Source of the DNA: RGIG1828 sp045541875 | GTDB taxonomy: Bacteria; Bacillota; Clostridia; UMGS1810 | Length of the DNA stretch: 64,000 nucleotides | Direction of reading: 5' to 3' | Assembly (NCBI GenBank): GCA_045541875.1 | Contig: JAZQJX010000096.1 | Coordinates: 62,001 to 126,000, forward strand | In this document: positions 42,864-52,412 of the stretch, one piece after another | How the letters are laid out: each line of letters starts with the position of its first letter | How positions within the stretch are numbered: position 1 is the first letter of the stretch | Translations under genes and position numbers: made by a program | Notes under the pieces: generated by a model | What the model was told of the DNA's origin: nothing | The model's input: only the letters and a program-made list of their open reading frames with translations | Databases searched by the model: none

Positions 42864-44546
42864 ATGAATTTACTTAATAAATTTTTGAACAAAACCGAAT
42901 TTACAGACTATAATGATTATTATAACAATTTTAAGATAAACGTACCCGAGGATTTTAACTTTGCATATGATGTAATTGAAGAATATGCAAAGTGTGATCC
43001 GGAAAAAAAGGCACTTGTGTGGTGCAATGATGAGGGCGAAGAGGAAATTTTCACTTTTTCACGCTTAAACCGTGAAGTTAATAAAGCAGCAAACTTTTTC
43101 AGACGCATCGGCATTAAAAAAGGTGATTTTGCAATGCTTATACTCAGAAGACACTATCAGTTCTGGATAAGCATATATGCACTCCACAAAATCGGAGCAG
43201 TAGCCATTCCTGCAACTCATCTTCTGACAAAAAAGGACATCATCTTCAGATGCGAAAGTGCCGAAGTCAAGATGATTATATGCTCAGATAAAGGTGACGT
43301 GCGTGCTCATGTTGAGGAAAGTCTTTCGCAATGTCCAACAGTTGAAGCCTGTTGCATTCTTGGTGAAGAAAAACATGACGGATGGTATAACTTTGATCTT
43401 GAAATAAAAGATGAAAGTGACGTTTTTGAAAGACCGACAGATGACCAGAGAACTCACAACAATGATCCCATGCTTGTATATTTCACATCAGGCACAACAG
43501 GAAACCCCAAAATGGTTCTTCATCCTTTTACATACCCCTTAGGTCACATTTCCACAGGAAAATACTGGCATAATGTTGTTGATGACGGTCTGCATCTCAC
43601 AGTTGCAGATACCGGATGGGCAAAATGCTCATGGGGAAAACTCTATGGTCAGTTTATTGCAGGTACCGCACAGTTTGTATATGACTACAGCGATAAATTT
43701 GTTCCCACAGATCTTCTTGATATGATAGTTAAATACAGAATCACAACATTCTGTGCACCCCCGACAATATATCGTTTCTTCATTAAATCCGACATGAAGA
43801 AATATGATCTTTCTTCACTCAGACACATTTCAACAGCGGGCGAAGCCCTTAATCCTGAAGTTTTCAATCAGATATATGCTGCAACCGGGCTTAAAGTTTA
43901 TGAAGGTTTTGGTCAGACAGAATCTCCCATACTCCTTGGCACATATATGTGGGATACTCCCAAACCCGGCTCAATGGGAAGACCTGCCGCAGGATTCAAA
44001 GCAGTGCTTTTGCGTGATGATTTTTCTGTTTGCGAACCCGGTGAAATAGGTCAGATTGGTTTTGACATAACAGAAGGAAAACCTCTCGGTGTTCTCGATT
44101 GTTACTATAAAGATCAGGAAAAAACAGATTCTGTTTTCACTCACGGTTATTATCTTACAGGTGACCTTGCATGGTGCGATGAAGACGGATTTTATTGGTA
44201 TGTTGGAAGAGCAGATGATGTTATCAAAAGTTCCGGATATCGTATAGGGCCTTTTGAGGTTGAAAGTGCTCTTATGGAGCATCCTGCAGTATTTGAAACT
44301 GCAATTACCGCAGTCCCCGATGAAATCAGAGGTCAGGTTGTGAAGGCTACAATCGTTCTTGCAAAAGGATATAAGGCGTCGGATGAACTGAAAAAAGAAC
44401 TTCAAAACCATGTTAAAAAGACAACAGCACCCTATAAATATCCGAGAATCATTGATTTTGTTGATGAACTTCCAAAGACAATTTCCGGAAAAATCAAGCG
44501 TGCTCAGTTAAGAGACGAAGACAAAAATAAAACACAGAATAAATAA
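42864..44546 (+). CDS. AMP-forming acyl-CoA synthetase
   Basis: 560 residues. It activates a carboxylic acid with ATP and CoA via an acyl-adenylate. Motifs in order: YFTSGTTGNPKM (P-loop), YEGFGQTES, GDLAWCDEDGFYWYVGRADDVIKSSGYRIGP cut by the hinge, and the C-terminal catalytic Lys in PKTISGKIKR. Closest in style to medium-chain acyl-CoA synthetases; the acid is not predictable. Terminator follows. Confidence 0.9.
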   Translation: MNLLNKFLNKTEFTDYNDYYNNFKINVPEDFNFAYDVIEEYAKCDPEKKALVWCNDEGEEEIFTFSRLNREVNKAANFFRRIGIKKGDFAMLILRRHYQFWISIYALHKIGAVAIPATHLLTKKDIIFRCESAEVKMIICSDKGDVRAHVEESLSQCPTVEACCILGEEKHDGWYNFDLEIKDESDVFERPTDDQRTHNNDPMLVYFTSGTTGNPKMVLHPFTYPLGHISTGKYWHNVVDDGLHLTVADTGWAKCSWGKLYGQFIAGTAQFVYDYSDKFVPTDLLDMIVKYRITTFCAPPTIYRFFIKSDMKKYDLSSLRHISTAGEALNPEVFNQIYAATGLKVYEGFGQTESPILLGTYMWDTPKPGSMGRPAAGFKAVLLRDDFSVCEPGEIGQIGFDITEGKPLGVLDCYYKDQEKTDSVFTHGYYLTGDLAWCDEDGFYWYVGRADDVIKSSGYRIGPFEVESALMEHPAVFETAITAVPDEIRGQVVKATIVLAKGYKASDELKKELQNHVKKTTAPYKYPRIIDFVDELPKTISGKIKRAQLRDEDKNKTQNK

Positions 44547-44553
44547 AACTCTG

Positions 44554-44591
44554 AAAAAAAGACCTTTATATTAAAAAATAAGGTCTTTTTT
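44554..44591 (+). terminator. Terminator after the acyl-CoA synthetase gene
   Basis: AAAAAAAGACCTT (44554-44566) / AAGGTCTTTTTT (44580-44591), followed by T-rich sequence. Confidence 0.8.
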
Positions 44592-44611
44592 AATTTTATG
44601 TCATTTTTCCC

Positions 44612-44640
44612 TTGCATTATGTTTTATTTTGATATATAAT
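44612..44640 (+). promoter_or_regulatory. Promoter of the tyrS operon
   Basis: TTGCAT (44612-44617), 17 bases, TATAAT (44635-44640), 51 bases before the tyrS start. The leader is too short for a T-box, so tyrS is not T-box controlled here. Confidence 0.75.
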
Positions 44641-44690
44641 TATATGATGTATGAATATAAATAATTTCTTTAGATAAACAGGAGGTTTTT

Positions 44691-45914
44691 ATGAGAAACG
44701 TATATGATGTTCTTAAAGAGAGAGGCCTGATTGCACAGGTGACTCACGAAGAAGAAATAAGAGAACTTCTCGGAAATGAAAAGGTGACTTTCTACATTGG
44801 TTTTGACCCCACTGCAGACAGTCTTCACGTTGGTCACTTTTTGCAGATGGTGGTAATGCGCCATATGCAGATGCACGGTCACAGACCCATCGCTCTTGTA
44901 GGTGGAGGCACAGGTCATATCGGTGATCCTTCGGGACGTACAGATATGCGTCAGATGATGACAGAAGATGTTATCAATCACAACTGTGAATGTTTCAAAA
45001 AACAACTTTCAAGCGTAATTGATTTTTCTGACGGAAAAGCAATTATGGTAAACAATGCAGACTGGCTTTTGAAACTTAACTATGTAGACTTTTTAAGAGA
45101 TATCGGTTCATGTTTCTCTGTTAATAAAATGCTCACAGCGGAATGTTTCAAACAAAGACTTGAAAAAGGTCTTTCATTCCTTGAATTCAACTATATGCTT
45201 ATGCAAAGTTATGACTTCCTTATGCTCTCAAGAGAATACGGATGCAAGATAGAACTTGGCGGAGATGACCAGTGGAGTAATATTCTTGGCGGTATTGATC
45301 TTTGTCGCAGAAAAGATCAGAAACAGGTTTACGGAATGACCTTCACACTTCTCACAAACAGTGAAGGAAAGAAGATGGGTAAAACCCAGAGCGGAGCGCT
45401 TTGGCTTGATCCTGAAAAAACATCGCCATATGATTTCTATCAGTACTGGGTAAATGTGGACGATGCAGACGTTATAAAATGTCTTAAACTTCTCACATTC
45501 CTTCCCCTTGAAGAAATCGAAAAAATGGCTGAATATAAAGATGCTGAAATTAACAAAGCAAAAAAAGTTCTTGCATATGAAGTTACAAAACTTGTTCACG
45601 GAGAGGCAGAGGCTGAAAAAGCAAAAGCAGCAGCCGAGGCAGTTTTCGGTTCGGGTGCAAGTTCTGAAAATATGCCCACAACTGAAATTGATGCATCAGA
45701 AATCTCCACTCTTTCACTTCTTGACTGCATGGTAAAAGCAGAGATAATCGCATCAAAAGGAGAGGGAAGAAGACTTATTCAGCAGGGCGGAGTAAGCCTT
45801 AACGGAAACAAAATTACAGACGTTAATTATATGCTTTCCGATGCAGATTTTGAGTCAGGTGAAGCAGTAATCAAAAAAGGCAAAAAGGTATTTCACAGAG
45901 TTTTAGTGAAATAA
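44691..45914 (+). CDS. tyrS: Tyrosyl-tRNA synthetase
   Basis: 407 residues, full length. Class I synthetase that charges tRNA-Tyr. HIGH-type motif HVGH (46-49), KMSKS-type motif KKMGKT (about 226-231), C-terminal S4 RNA-binding domain (about 340-407; GEGRRLIQQGGVSLNG). ATG follows AGGAGG. First gene of a long housekeeping operon. Confidence 0.98.
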   Translation: MRNVYDVLKERGLIAQVTHEEEIRELLGNEKVTFYIGFDPTADSLHVGHFLQMVVMRHMQMHGHRPIALVGGGTGHIGDPSGRTDMRQMMTEDVINHNCECFKKQLSSVIDFSDGKAIMVNNADWLLKLNYVDFLRDIGSCFSVNKMLTAECFKQRLEKGLSFLEFNYMLMQSYDFLMLSREYGCKIELGGDDQWSNILGGIDLCRRKDQKQVYGMTFTLLTNSEGKKMGKTQSGALWLDPEKTSPYDFYQYWVNVDDADVIKCLKLLTFLPLEEIEKMAEYKDAEINKAKKVLAYEVTKLVHGEAEAEKAKAAAEAVFGSGASSENMPTTEIDASEISTLSLLDCMVKAEIIASKGEGRRLIQQGGVSLNGNKITDVNYMLSDADFESGEAVIKKGKKVFHRVLVK

Positions 45915-45932
45915 TATTCGGAGGGTTTCAAT

Positions 45933-47429
45933 ATGAAATATCAAAGTACCAGAAATAAAAGCATATGTGTCGATTCTGCATGGGCGATCAAAAACGGAAT
46001 TTCACCCGAAGGCGGTCTTTATGTACCAACTCAGATTCCACAGGTGACTTTAGATGATATAGAAAATTACAGCCGTCTTTCCTACAAGGAAAGAGCATCA
46101 GAGATTCTCGGACTTTTTCTTACAGATTACACAAAAGAAGAACTTGATTTTTGTGCTGAAAATGCATATCTTCCCGAAAAATTTGGTTCTGAAAACACGG
46201 CACCCGTTGCTTCTCTTACAGATACATTAAACATCCTTGAACTCTGGCACGGCCCAACTTGTGCTTTTAAGGATATGGCACTTCAGATACTTCCGTATCT
46301 TTTGAAAAAAGCCATAGAAAAAACAGGCGAAGATAATCAGGTTGTTATTCTTGTTGCAACATCCGGTGACACCGGAAAGGCAGCCCTTGAAGGATTCAAA
46401 GATGTAGAGGGAACAAAAATTCAGGTTTTCTATCCTGTAGACGGTGTATCAAAAATCCAGAAACTTCAGATGACCACTCAGTCAGGTGCAAATGTGAGTG
46501 TTTGTGCAGTTAAAGGTAACTTTGACGATGCACAGACTGGTGTAAAGAAAATTTTCACAGATGAAGAATACAAAAAAGCCCTTTCTGAAAAAGGTTATAC
46601 ACTTTCTTCTGCAAACTCCATCAACTGGGGAAGACTTGCACCTCAGATTGTATACTATTTTTCTGCATATTGTGATCTTTTGAAAGAAGGAAAGATTTCA
46701 AAAGGTGAAAAAATAAACATCGTGGTTCCTACAGGAAACTTTGGGAACATTCTTGCGGCGTACTATGCAAAATCTATGGGACTTCCTGTAGGCAAACTCA
46801 TTTGTGCTTCAAACAGCAATAATGTTTTAACAGATTTTATAACCACAGGTACATATGACAGAAACAGAAATTTCTATACCACCGTTTCTCCATCAATGGA
46901 TATTCTCATTTCAAGTAACCTTGAAAGACTTTTATATCACATTTCAGGCGGAGATGATGCACTTGTTGCACAGTATATGAGCCTTCTTTCCAAAGAAGGA
47001 AAATATACAGTGAATGAAGATATCAAAAAACAGATTTCCGACCTTTTCTATGGTGGATGCTGTGACGATAATGAAACTGCAAAAACAATTTCAAAGTATT
47101 TTGAAAAATTCTCATATGTTGCAGATACTCATACTGCCGTTGCACTTAATGTGTATGAAAAATATGTTGAAGAAACAAAAGATGAAACAGTAACAGTAAT
47201 TGCTTCAACTGCCAATCCTTTCAAATTCAATCAGGCGGTAATATCTGCAATATCACCTGAAACAAGTTTTGACAAAGTTGATGAATTTGAACTTCTTGAC
47301 ATTCTTTCAGAAAAGGGAAACATAGAAATTCCGACAGCACTTTCAGAACTCAAAACCAAAGAGGTTCGTTTCACAACTGTTTGTGAAAAAGAAAATATGC
47401 GTGATAATACCGATAAATTTCTTGACTGA
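45933..47429 (+). CDS. thrC: Threonine synthase
   Basis: 498 residues. Makes threonine from phosphohomoserine with pyridoxal phosphate. PLP lysine K113 in TCAFKDMALQ; PLP phosphate loop in ATSGDTGKAALEGF. The long form with an N-terminal domain (MKYQSTRNKS...SPEGGLYVP) is the E. coli/yeast-like type rather than the short Bacillus type. 18 bases after tyrS, ATG after GGAGGG. Confidence 0.97.
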   Translation: MKYQSTRNKSICVDSAWAIKNGISPEGGLYVPTQIPQVTLDDIENYSRLSYKERASEILGLFLTDYTKEELDFCAENAYLPEKFGSENTAPVASLTDTLNILELWHGPTCAFKDMALQILPYLLKKAIEKTGEDNQVVILVATSGDTGKAALEGFKDVEGTKIQVFYPVDGVSKIQKLQMTTQSGANVSVCAVKGNFDDAQTGVKKIFTDEEYKKALSEKGYTLSSANSINWGRLAPQIVYYFSAYCDLLKEGKISKGEKINIVVPTGNFGNILAAYYAKSMGLPVGKLICASNSNNVLTDFITTGTYDRNRNFYTTVSPSMDILISSNLERLLYHISGGDDALVAQYMSLLSKEGKYTVNEDIKKQISDLFYGGCCDDNETAKTISKYFEKFSYVADTHTAVALNVYEKYVEETKDETVTVIASTANPFKFNQAVISAISPETSFDKVDEFELLDILSEKGNIEIPTALSELKTKEVRFTTVCEKENMRDNTDKFLD

Positions 47430-47443
47430 TAGGGAGTTTACAA

Positions 47444-48133
47444 ATGAAAGATAAATCTCTTGCAGTAATAATTGTTGCAGGCGGCACAGGCTCCAGAATG
47501 GGCTCAGATGTGCCAAAACAGTTTCTTGAAATTGACGGAAAAGAAATAATTGAATATACTATAGATGCATTTGTTGAAAGCGGCATTGCAGATAAGATAT
47601 ATGTTGTATGCCACGAAGATTATATTTCTCATATGGAATCAATTATAAAAAATTCATCTTTAACAGTCCCTTTTGAGATTGTAAAAGGCGGGAATAACCG
47701 CCAGATGTCAGTTTATAACGGACTTAAAAAAGCACAGGAATATAAGTATGTTATGATTCATGATGCTGTAAGATGCTGCATAACAAAAGAGGAAATAAAA
47801 AATCTGTATGATGAACTTTTGAAAAAAGGTTCCTGTGCACTTGGAGTTAAAGTCAAAGATACCATAAAGGTCGTAAATTCTGCAGATGAAATAGCACAGA
47901 CACCCGACAGAAGATATCTTGTACAGATTCAGACTCCTCAGGCTTTTGAAACAAAAGAGATTACTAAAGCCCATGAAAATGCTCTTGAATCAGGAATAGA
48001 TGCAACTGATGACTGTGGACTTTTAGAGTCTATGGGACAAATGGTTAAAGTTGTTTACGGGAGTTATAATAATATAAAGATTACAACCCCTGAAGATATG
48101 ATAATTGCAAAAGAAATATTGAAAAGGCAGTGA
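47444..48133 (+). CDS. ispD: 2-C-methyl-D-erythritol 4-phosphate cytidylyltransferase
   Basis: 229 residues. Transfers CMP from CTP to methylerythritol phosphate in isoprenoid synthesis. N-terminal AGGTGSRMGSDVPKQF nucleotide-binding loop, VRGGxxR-type KGGNNRQMS, HDAVR, and QTPQAF motifs. Followed by ispF at 6 bases, so two steps of the same pathway are co-translated; ispE is not in the window. Confidence 0.95.
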   Translation: MKDKSLAVIIVAGGTGSRMGSDVPKQFLEIDGKEIIEYTIDAFVESGIADKIYVVCHEDYISHMESIIKNSSLTVPFEIVKGGNNRQMSVYNGLKKAQEYKYVMIHDAVRCCITKEEIKNLYDELLKKGSCALGVKVKDTIKVVNSADEIAQTPDRRYLVQIQTPQAFETKEITKAHENALESGIDATDDCGLLESMGQMVKVVYGSYNNIKITTPEDMIIAKEILKRQ

Positions 48134-48139
48134 TATGTT

Positions 48140-48625
48140 ATGAGAGTTGGCTTTGGATATGATGTTCACCGCTTTTCACCAGGGAGAAAACTAATTCTTG
48201 GTGGGGTGGATATTCCATATGAACTTGGTCTTTTAGGTCACTCAGATGCAGATGTTTTGCTTCATGCAGTTATGGATTCACTTCTTGGTGCTGCAGCCCT
48301 TGGAGACATCGGAAAGCATTTCCCCGATACTGATATGGCATATAAAGATGCAGACAGTATGCTTCTTTTGAAAAAGGTGGCATCATTAATTAAGAAATCA
48401 GGATATGAAATAGTCAATCTTGATGCCTGCATTGTGGCACAAAAACCTAAAATTTCACCATACAGAGAACAAATGGTGAAAAACATTGCGAAGTGCCTGA
48501 ATATTGAAGAAAATAAAATAAACGTAAAAGCAACCACAACAGAAAAACTTGGCTTTGAGGGAAGAAAAGAAGGAATTTCATCTCATTGCATTTGTTTATT
48601 AAGAGAGGAAGAGGAAAAATGTTAA
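48140..48625 (+). CDS. ispF: 2-C-methyl-D-erythritol 2,4-cyclodiphosphate synthase
   Basis: 161 residues, normal length. Closes the cyclodiphosphate ring with loss of CMP. Metal ligands D8 and H10 in GYDVHRF; GHSDADVLLHA and KATTTEKLGFEGR motifs. Weak ribosome site (GTGAT), probably coupled to ispD. Its end overlaps the fhs start by 7 bases. Confidence 0.97.
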   Translation: MRVGFGYDVHRFSPGRKLILGGVDIPYELGLLGHSDADVLLHAVMDSLLGAAALGDIGKHFPDTDMAYKDADSMLLLKKVASLIKKSGYEIVNLDACIVAQKPKISPYREQMVKNIAKCLNIEENKINVKATTTEKLGFEGRKEGISSHCICLLREEEEKC

Positions 48626-50289
48626 CAGACATTCAGATTGCACAAAGTGCAAAAATGGAACACATCGTAAAAATTGCCGAAAAAATCGGACTTTCGGAAA
48701 ATGACATTGATTTTTACGGCAAATATAAAGCAAAGGTAACTCCCGACGCAATCAAAAAATTTGAAAATAACAAAGACGGAAAACTTGTCCTTGTAACAGC
48801 GATAAATCCAACACCTGCAGGTGAGGGAAAAACAACCACAACCGTAGGTATCGGACAGGCAATGGGGATTCTTGGGAAAAATGCTGTCATTGCTCTCAGA
48901 GAGCCTTCTCTCGGACCTGTTATGGGAGTTAAAGGAGGAGCCGCAGGGGGCGGATATGCTCAGGTTGTTCCCATGGAAGATATCAACCTTCATTTTACAG
49001 GTGATATGCACGCCATAACAAGCGCCCACAATCTTCTCGCAGCACTTCTTGATAATCACATAAAACAGGGAAATGAACTTAATATCGATGTAACTTCAAT
49101 TGTTTTCAAACGTGTTCTTGATATGAATGACAGAGCCTTAAGAAATATTGTTGTTGGGCTTGGCGGAAAAATTAACGGTGTGCCCAGAGAAGATGGATTT
49201 ATGATTACTGTTGCATCAGAAGTTATGGCAATTCTTTGTCTTGCAACAGATTTCACAGACCTTAAAGATAGACTTGGAAAAATCATTGTTGCGTATGATA
49301 ATGACGGTAATCCCGTTACTGCAAAAATGTTAAATGCTCAGGGAGCAATGGCACTTCTTCTAAAAGATGCCATAAACCCAAATCTTGTACAAACTCTTGA
49401 AAACACTCCCTGCTTTATGCATGGAGGACCTTTTGCAAATATCGCTCATGGATGCAACAGCATAAGAGCAACAAAACTTGCTCTCAAACTTGCAGACTAT
49501 GTTATCACAGAAGCAGGTTTTGGTGCAGACCTTGGTGCTGAAAAATTTCTCGACATCAAATGCCGCGCAGGAAACCTCAGACCTGATGCAATTGTAATTG
49601 TTGCAACTGTTCGTGCTCTTAAATATAACGGCGGTATTCCCAAAGCAGAACTTAAGGGAGAAAACGTTGATGCACTTAAAAAGGGAATAGTAAACCTTGG
49701 CAGACACATTGACAATATGAAAAAGTATAATGTTCCCGTAATTGTTGCAATAAACGCTTTTGACACAGACACCGAAGATGAAAAGAATGTCATAAAAGAA
49801 TATTGCGACTCATTAGGTGTAAAGGCATGCTTCTCCGATGTTTTTGCAAAAGGCGGCGAAGGCGGACTTGATCTTGCAAAGACAATCTGCGAAACAGTTG
49901 ATGCAGGCGAATCTGAGTTTAAACCCATATATGATGAAAAACTTTCAATCAAAGAAAAGATAGATATAATTGCAAAAGAAATATACGGTGCAAATTCAGT
50001 ACTCTATACTTCTAAAGCAAACAAAAAAATTGCAAAACTTGAACAACTCGGACTTGACAAAGTTCCTGTATGTATGGCAAAAACACAATATTCTCTTTCT
50101 GACGATCCTGCACTTTTAGGTGCCCCCGAAGGATTTGACATCACAGTAAGAGATGTTAACATTTCAAACGGAGCAGGATTTGTGGTTGCACTCACCGGAG
50201 ATATTATGACAATGCCCGGACTTCCCAAAGTTCCTGCAGCAAATAATATAGATGTTACAGAAGACGGAGAGATTATTGGATTGTTCTGA
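48619..50289 (+). CDS. fhs: Formate-tetrahydrofolate ligase
   Basis: 556 residues from ATG 48619 behind GAGGAAGAGG; a longer frame start at 48586 lies inside ispF and is not needed. ATP-dependent formation of 10-formyl-THF, for purines, formyl-Met-tRNA and the methyl branch of acetogenic pathways. P-loop TPAGEGKTTTTVG, plus EPSLGPVMGVKGGAAGGGYAQ (shown in part) and FTGDMHAITSAHN. Pairs logically with fmt and metK in the window. Confidence 0.97.
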   Translation: MLTDIQIAQSAKMEHIVKIAEKIGLSENDIDFYGKYKAKVTPDAIKKFENNKDGKLVLVTAINPTPAGEGKTTTTVGIGQAMGILGKNAVIALREPSLGPVMGVKGGAAGGGYAQVVPMEDINLHFTGDMHAITSAHNLLAALLDNHIKQGNELNIDVTSIVFKRVLDMNDRALRNIVVGLGGKINGVPREDGFMITVASEVMAILCLATDFTDLKDRLGKIIVAYDNDGNPVTAKMLNAQGAMALLLKDAINPNLVQTLENTPCFMHGGPFANIAHGCNSIRATKLALKLADYVITEAGFGADLGAEKFLDIKCRAGNLRPDAIVIVATVRALKYNGGIPKAELKGENVDALKKGIVNLGRHIDNMKKYNVPVIVAINAFDTDTEDEKNVIKEYCDSLGVKACFSDVFAKGGEGGLDLAKTICETVDAGESEFKPIYDEKLSIKEKIDIIAKEIYGANSVLYTSKANKKIAKLEQLGLDKVPVCMAKTQYSLSDDPALLGAPEGFDITVRDVNISNGAGFVVALTGDIMTMPGLPKVPAANNIDVTEDGEIIGLF

Positions 50290-50305
50290 TTATGTCGGAG
50301 GAATT

Positions 50306-50743
50306 ATGAAATTCATATCAAAATCCTATGAAGAAACAATAAATATAGCAAAGGATTTTGCAAAAAATCTTGAAGATGGAAGCCTTGTTACACTTGACGG
50401 TGATCTTGGTGCAGGTAAAACTGCATTCACATCAGGTCTTGTAAGCGTTCTTTCACCAAAGACAACTGTCACAAGTCCCACATTTACCATAGTAAATGAA
50501 TATCATGGCGGTAAAATCCCTGTGTTTCATTTTGATGTATACAGACTGACATCCATGGATGATTTGTATGATATCGGATGGGATGATTATGTGAATCGCC
50601 GGGGGATAATCATAATGGAATGGGCATCGGTTGTAAAGGATGAAATTGACTGTCCGTACATTGAGATTAACATAGCAAGGAAACCGGAAATGGGCGAAAA
50701 TGTCAGAGAAATAAATATAGATTACAGAGGGGAAAACAAATGA
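50306..50743 (+). CDS. tsaE: tRNA threonylcarbamoyladenosine synthesis ATPase TsaE
   Basis: 145 residues from ATG 50306 behind GGAGG. P-loop GDLGAGKTAF near residue 36, and TSPTFTIVNEY and HFDVYRL of the TsaE family. Works with TsaB and TsaD to make t6A37 in tRNAs. Overlaps tsaB by 4 bases (ATGA). Confidence 0.95.
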   Translation: MKFISKSYEETINIAKDFAKNLEDGSLVTLDGDLGAGKTAFTSGLVSVLSPKTTVTSPTFTIVNEYHGGKIPVFHFDVYRLTSMDDLYDIGWDDYVNRRGIIIMEWASVVKDEIDCPYIEINIARKPEMGENVREINIDYRGENK

Positions 50744-51438
50744 TAGTTCTTGCAATGGACACTTCATCGGTCAATGCAACCGTTGCTGTCTGCAATGAAA
50801 ATAAAATACTTGGTGAATATACCATAAGCAGCGAAAGAGCACACTCTCAGATGATAATGCCAATGCTTGAAAGCATGCTTTCATCTCTTTCCATGACGGT
50901 GAAGGATGTTGATGTGTTTGCAGTATGTCTTGGTCCCGGCTCATTTACCGGTGTCAGAATCGGAATGGCGGCAATGAAAACTCTGGCACAGACTCTTTCC
51001 AAACCCATTGTAGGAATCTCTGCAACAGAATCTGTCGCGGCGTCGTTTCCCTTCAGTGATAAGTATATTTGTCCGATTTTTGATGCCAGAAGGAATGATG
51101 TGTATAACGCCATCTATCTGAATGGCATGAAGATAACAGGAGACAGAATAATAGATTTTGATGATCTCATAAGGGAACTGAATGGTAAAGAGGTCATTTT
51201 TACAGGAGATGCCACTTTAAAATACAGACAGATAATAGAAGACATGGACAATCCCGACTGGCAGATTGCTCCAATGAATCTTTCAATGCAAAGAGCATCA
51301 TCAATTGCATCTCTTGCTCTGGAAAGAGCAAAGGAAAACAAATATGACAATTTGTATGAATTGTCACCAATATACATAAGATTATCTCAGGCAGAACGTG
51401 AGTATAATCTGGCACACGGCATATCTGCCACAATATAA
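50740..51438 (+). CDS. tsaB: tRNA threonylcarbamoyladenosine synthesis protein TsaB
   Basis: 232 residues, ASKHA fold without its own catalysis. MDTSSVNATVAV, SERAHSQMIMPML and CLGPGSFTGVRIGMAA are typical of TsaB, the partner that holds TsaD. tsaD itself is not in the window. ATG after GAGGGG. Confidence 0.95.
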   Translation: MIVLAMDTSSVNATVAVCNENKILGEYTISSERAHSQMIMPMLESMLSSLSMTVKDVDVFAVCLGPGSFTGVRIGMAAMKTLAQTLSKPIVGISATESVAASFPFSDKYICPIFDARRNDVYNAIYLNGMKITGDRIIDFDDLIRELNGKEVIFTGDATLKYRQIIEDMDNPDWQIAPMNLSMQRASSIASLALERAKENKYDNLYELSPIYIRLSQAEREYNLAHGISATI

Positions 51439-51454
51439 AACGGAGGTTATACAA

Positions 51455-51892
51455 ATGATAGCAATCGGAAGCGACCATGGCGGTTTTGAACTCAAAAACA
51501 TATTAATTGATTATCTCAAGGAAAACGGATATGACTATAAGGATTTTGGTTGTTTTGACACTGCATCCATAGACTATCCCGATATTGCAAAACTTGTTTG
51601 CTCTGAGGTGTCATCGGAAAACGCAGACCTTGGAATCCTTGTTTGCGGAACAGGAATCGGAATGAATATGTGTGCAAATAAACACAAGGGCATCCGTGCT
51701 GCACAGTGCAGTGATACGTTCAGTGCCAAAATGACAAGACAACACAACAATGCAAATGTTCTTACCCTTGGCGGAAGAGTCATCGGACCGGAACTTGCAA
51801 AAGAGATTGTACATGAATTTCTAACCAACAAATTTCTTGGCGGAAGACATGAGACAAGAGTTAATAAAATGATGTCCCTGGAAGAGGTTTAA
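51455..51892 (+). CDS. rpiB: Ribose 5-phosphate isomerase B
   Basis: 145 residues from ATG 51455 behind GGAGG; a longer frame from 51398 overlaps tsaB and is not used. Interconverts ribose- and ribulose-5-phosphate. GSDHGGFELK, catalytic Cys in LVCGTGIGMNMCANK and TRQHNNANVLTLGGR are present. Members of the LacAB_RpiB family also act on allose-6-phosphate or galactose-6-phosphate. Confidence 0.94.
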   Translation: MIAIGSDHGGFELKNILIDYLKENGYDYKDFGCFDTASIDYPDIAKLVCSEVSSENADLGILVCGTGIGMNMCANKHKGIRAAQCSDTFSAKMTRQHNNANVLTLGGRVIGPELAKEIVHEFLTNKFLGGRHETRVNKMMSLEEV

Positions 51893-51894
51893 TT

Positions 51895-52395
51895 ATGATT
51901 GAAGCGTTAGAGGCGTATCTTGCAGGTATAAATAAAGAACTTGCAGTATTTATAATTTCCATGATACCAATTGTTGAACTCAGAGGTGCCATACCTTTTG
52001 GAGTGGCTTTGGGACTTGAGTGGCACGTGGCATATTTTCTCAGCGTTTTAGGTAACATATTGCCGGTACCGTTTATCATACTTTTGTTCAGACCAATAAT
52101 TGAGTATATGGAAAAGACCAAACTGTTTGGTAGACTTGCGTCAAAACTCAAACACAGAACAAAATCAAAAATGTCGGATATGAATAAGAAGAACAAATAT
52201 AAACTTCTCGGTCTTTTCATATTCGTTGCAGTTCCGCTTCCGGGAACAGGTGCATGGACAGGCTCTGCAATTGCGGCACTTATGAAAATGAGAGTCAAAC
52301 ATTCGTTTTTGGTAATTACCGCAGGGGTTATGTCGGCAGGTGTGATTATGCTTGCAGTGTCCAAAATCGGTGAGTGGCTAATTGGTATTATATAA
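51895..52395 (+). CDS. Small membrane protein of the COG2426 (small multidrug export) family
   Basis: 166 residues with about four hydrophobic segments and the family motifs IPIVELRGAIPFG and VAVPLPGTGAWTGS. Annotated as a small multidrug exporter, but the family's real function is not established. Two bases after rpiB. In-operon position between rpiB and metK is not informative. Confidence 0.88.
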   Translation: MIEALEAYLAGINKELAVFIISMIPIVELRGAIPFGVALGLEWHVAYFLSVLGNILPVPFIILLFRPIIEYMEKTKLFGRLASKLKHRTKSKMSDMNKKNKYKLLGLFIFVAVPLPGTGAWTGSAIAALMKMRVKHSFLVITAGVMSAGVIMLAVSKIGEWLIGII

Positions 52396-52412
52396 CATAC
52401 GGAGGAATAATT

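Noticed and set aside
44591..44690. A T-box leader before tyrS
   Set aside because: Only 50 bases lie between promoter and start codon; too short and no specifier or T-box sequence.
52396..52412. A SAM riboswitch before metK
   Set aside because: metK starts 17 bases after the previous gene inside an operon; there is no room for one.
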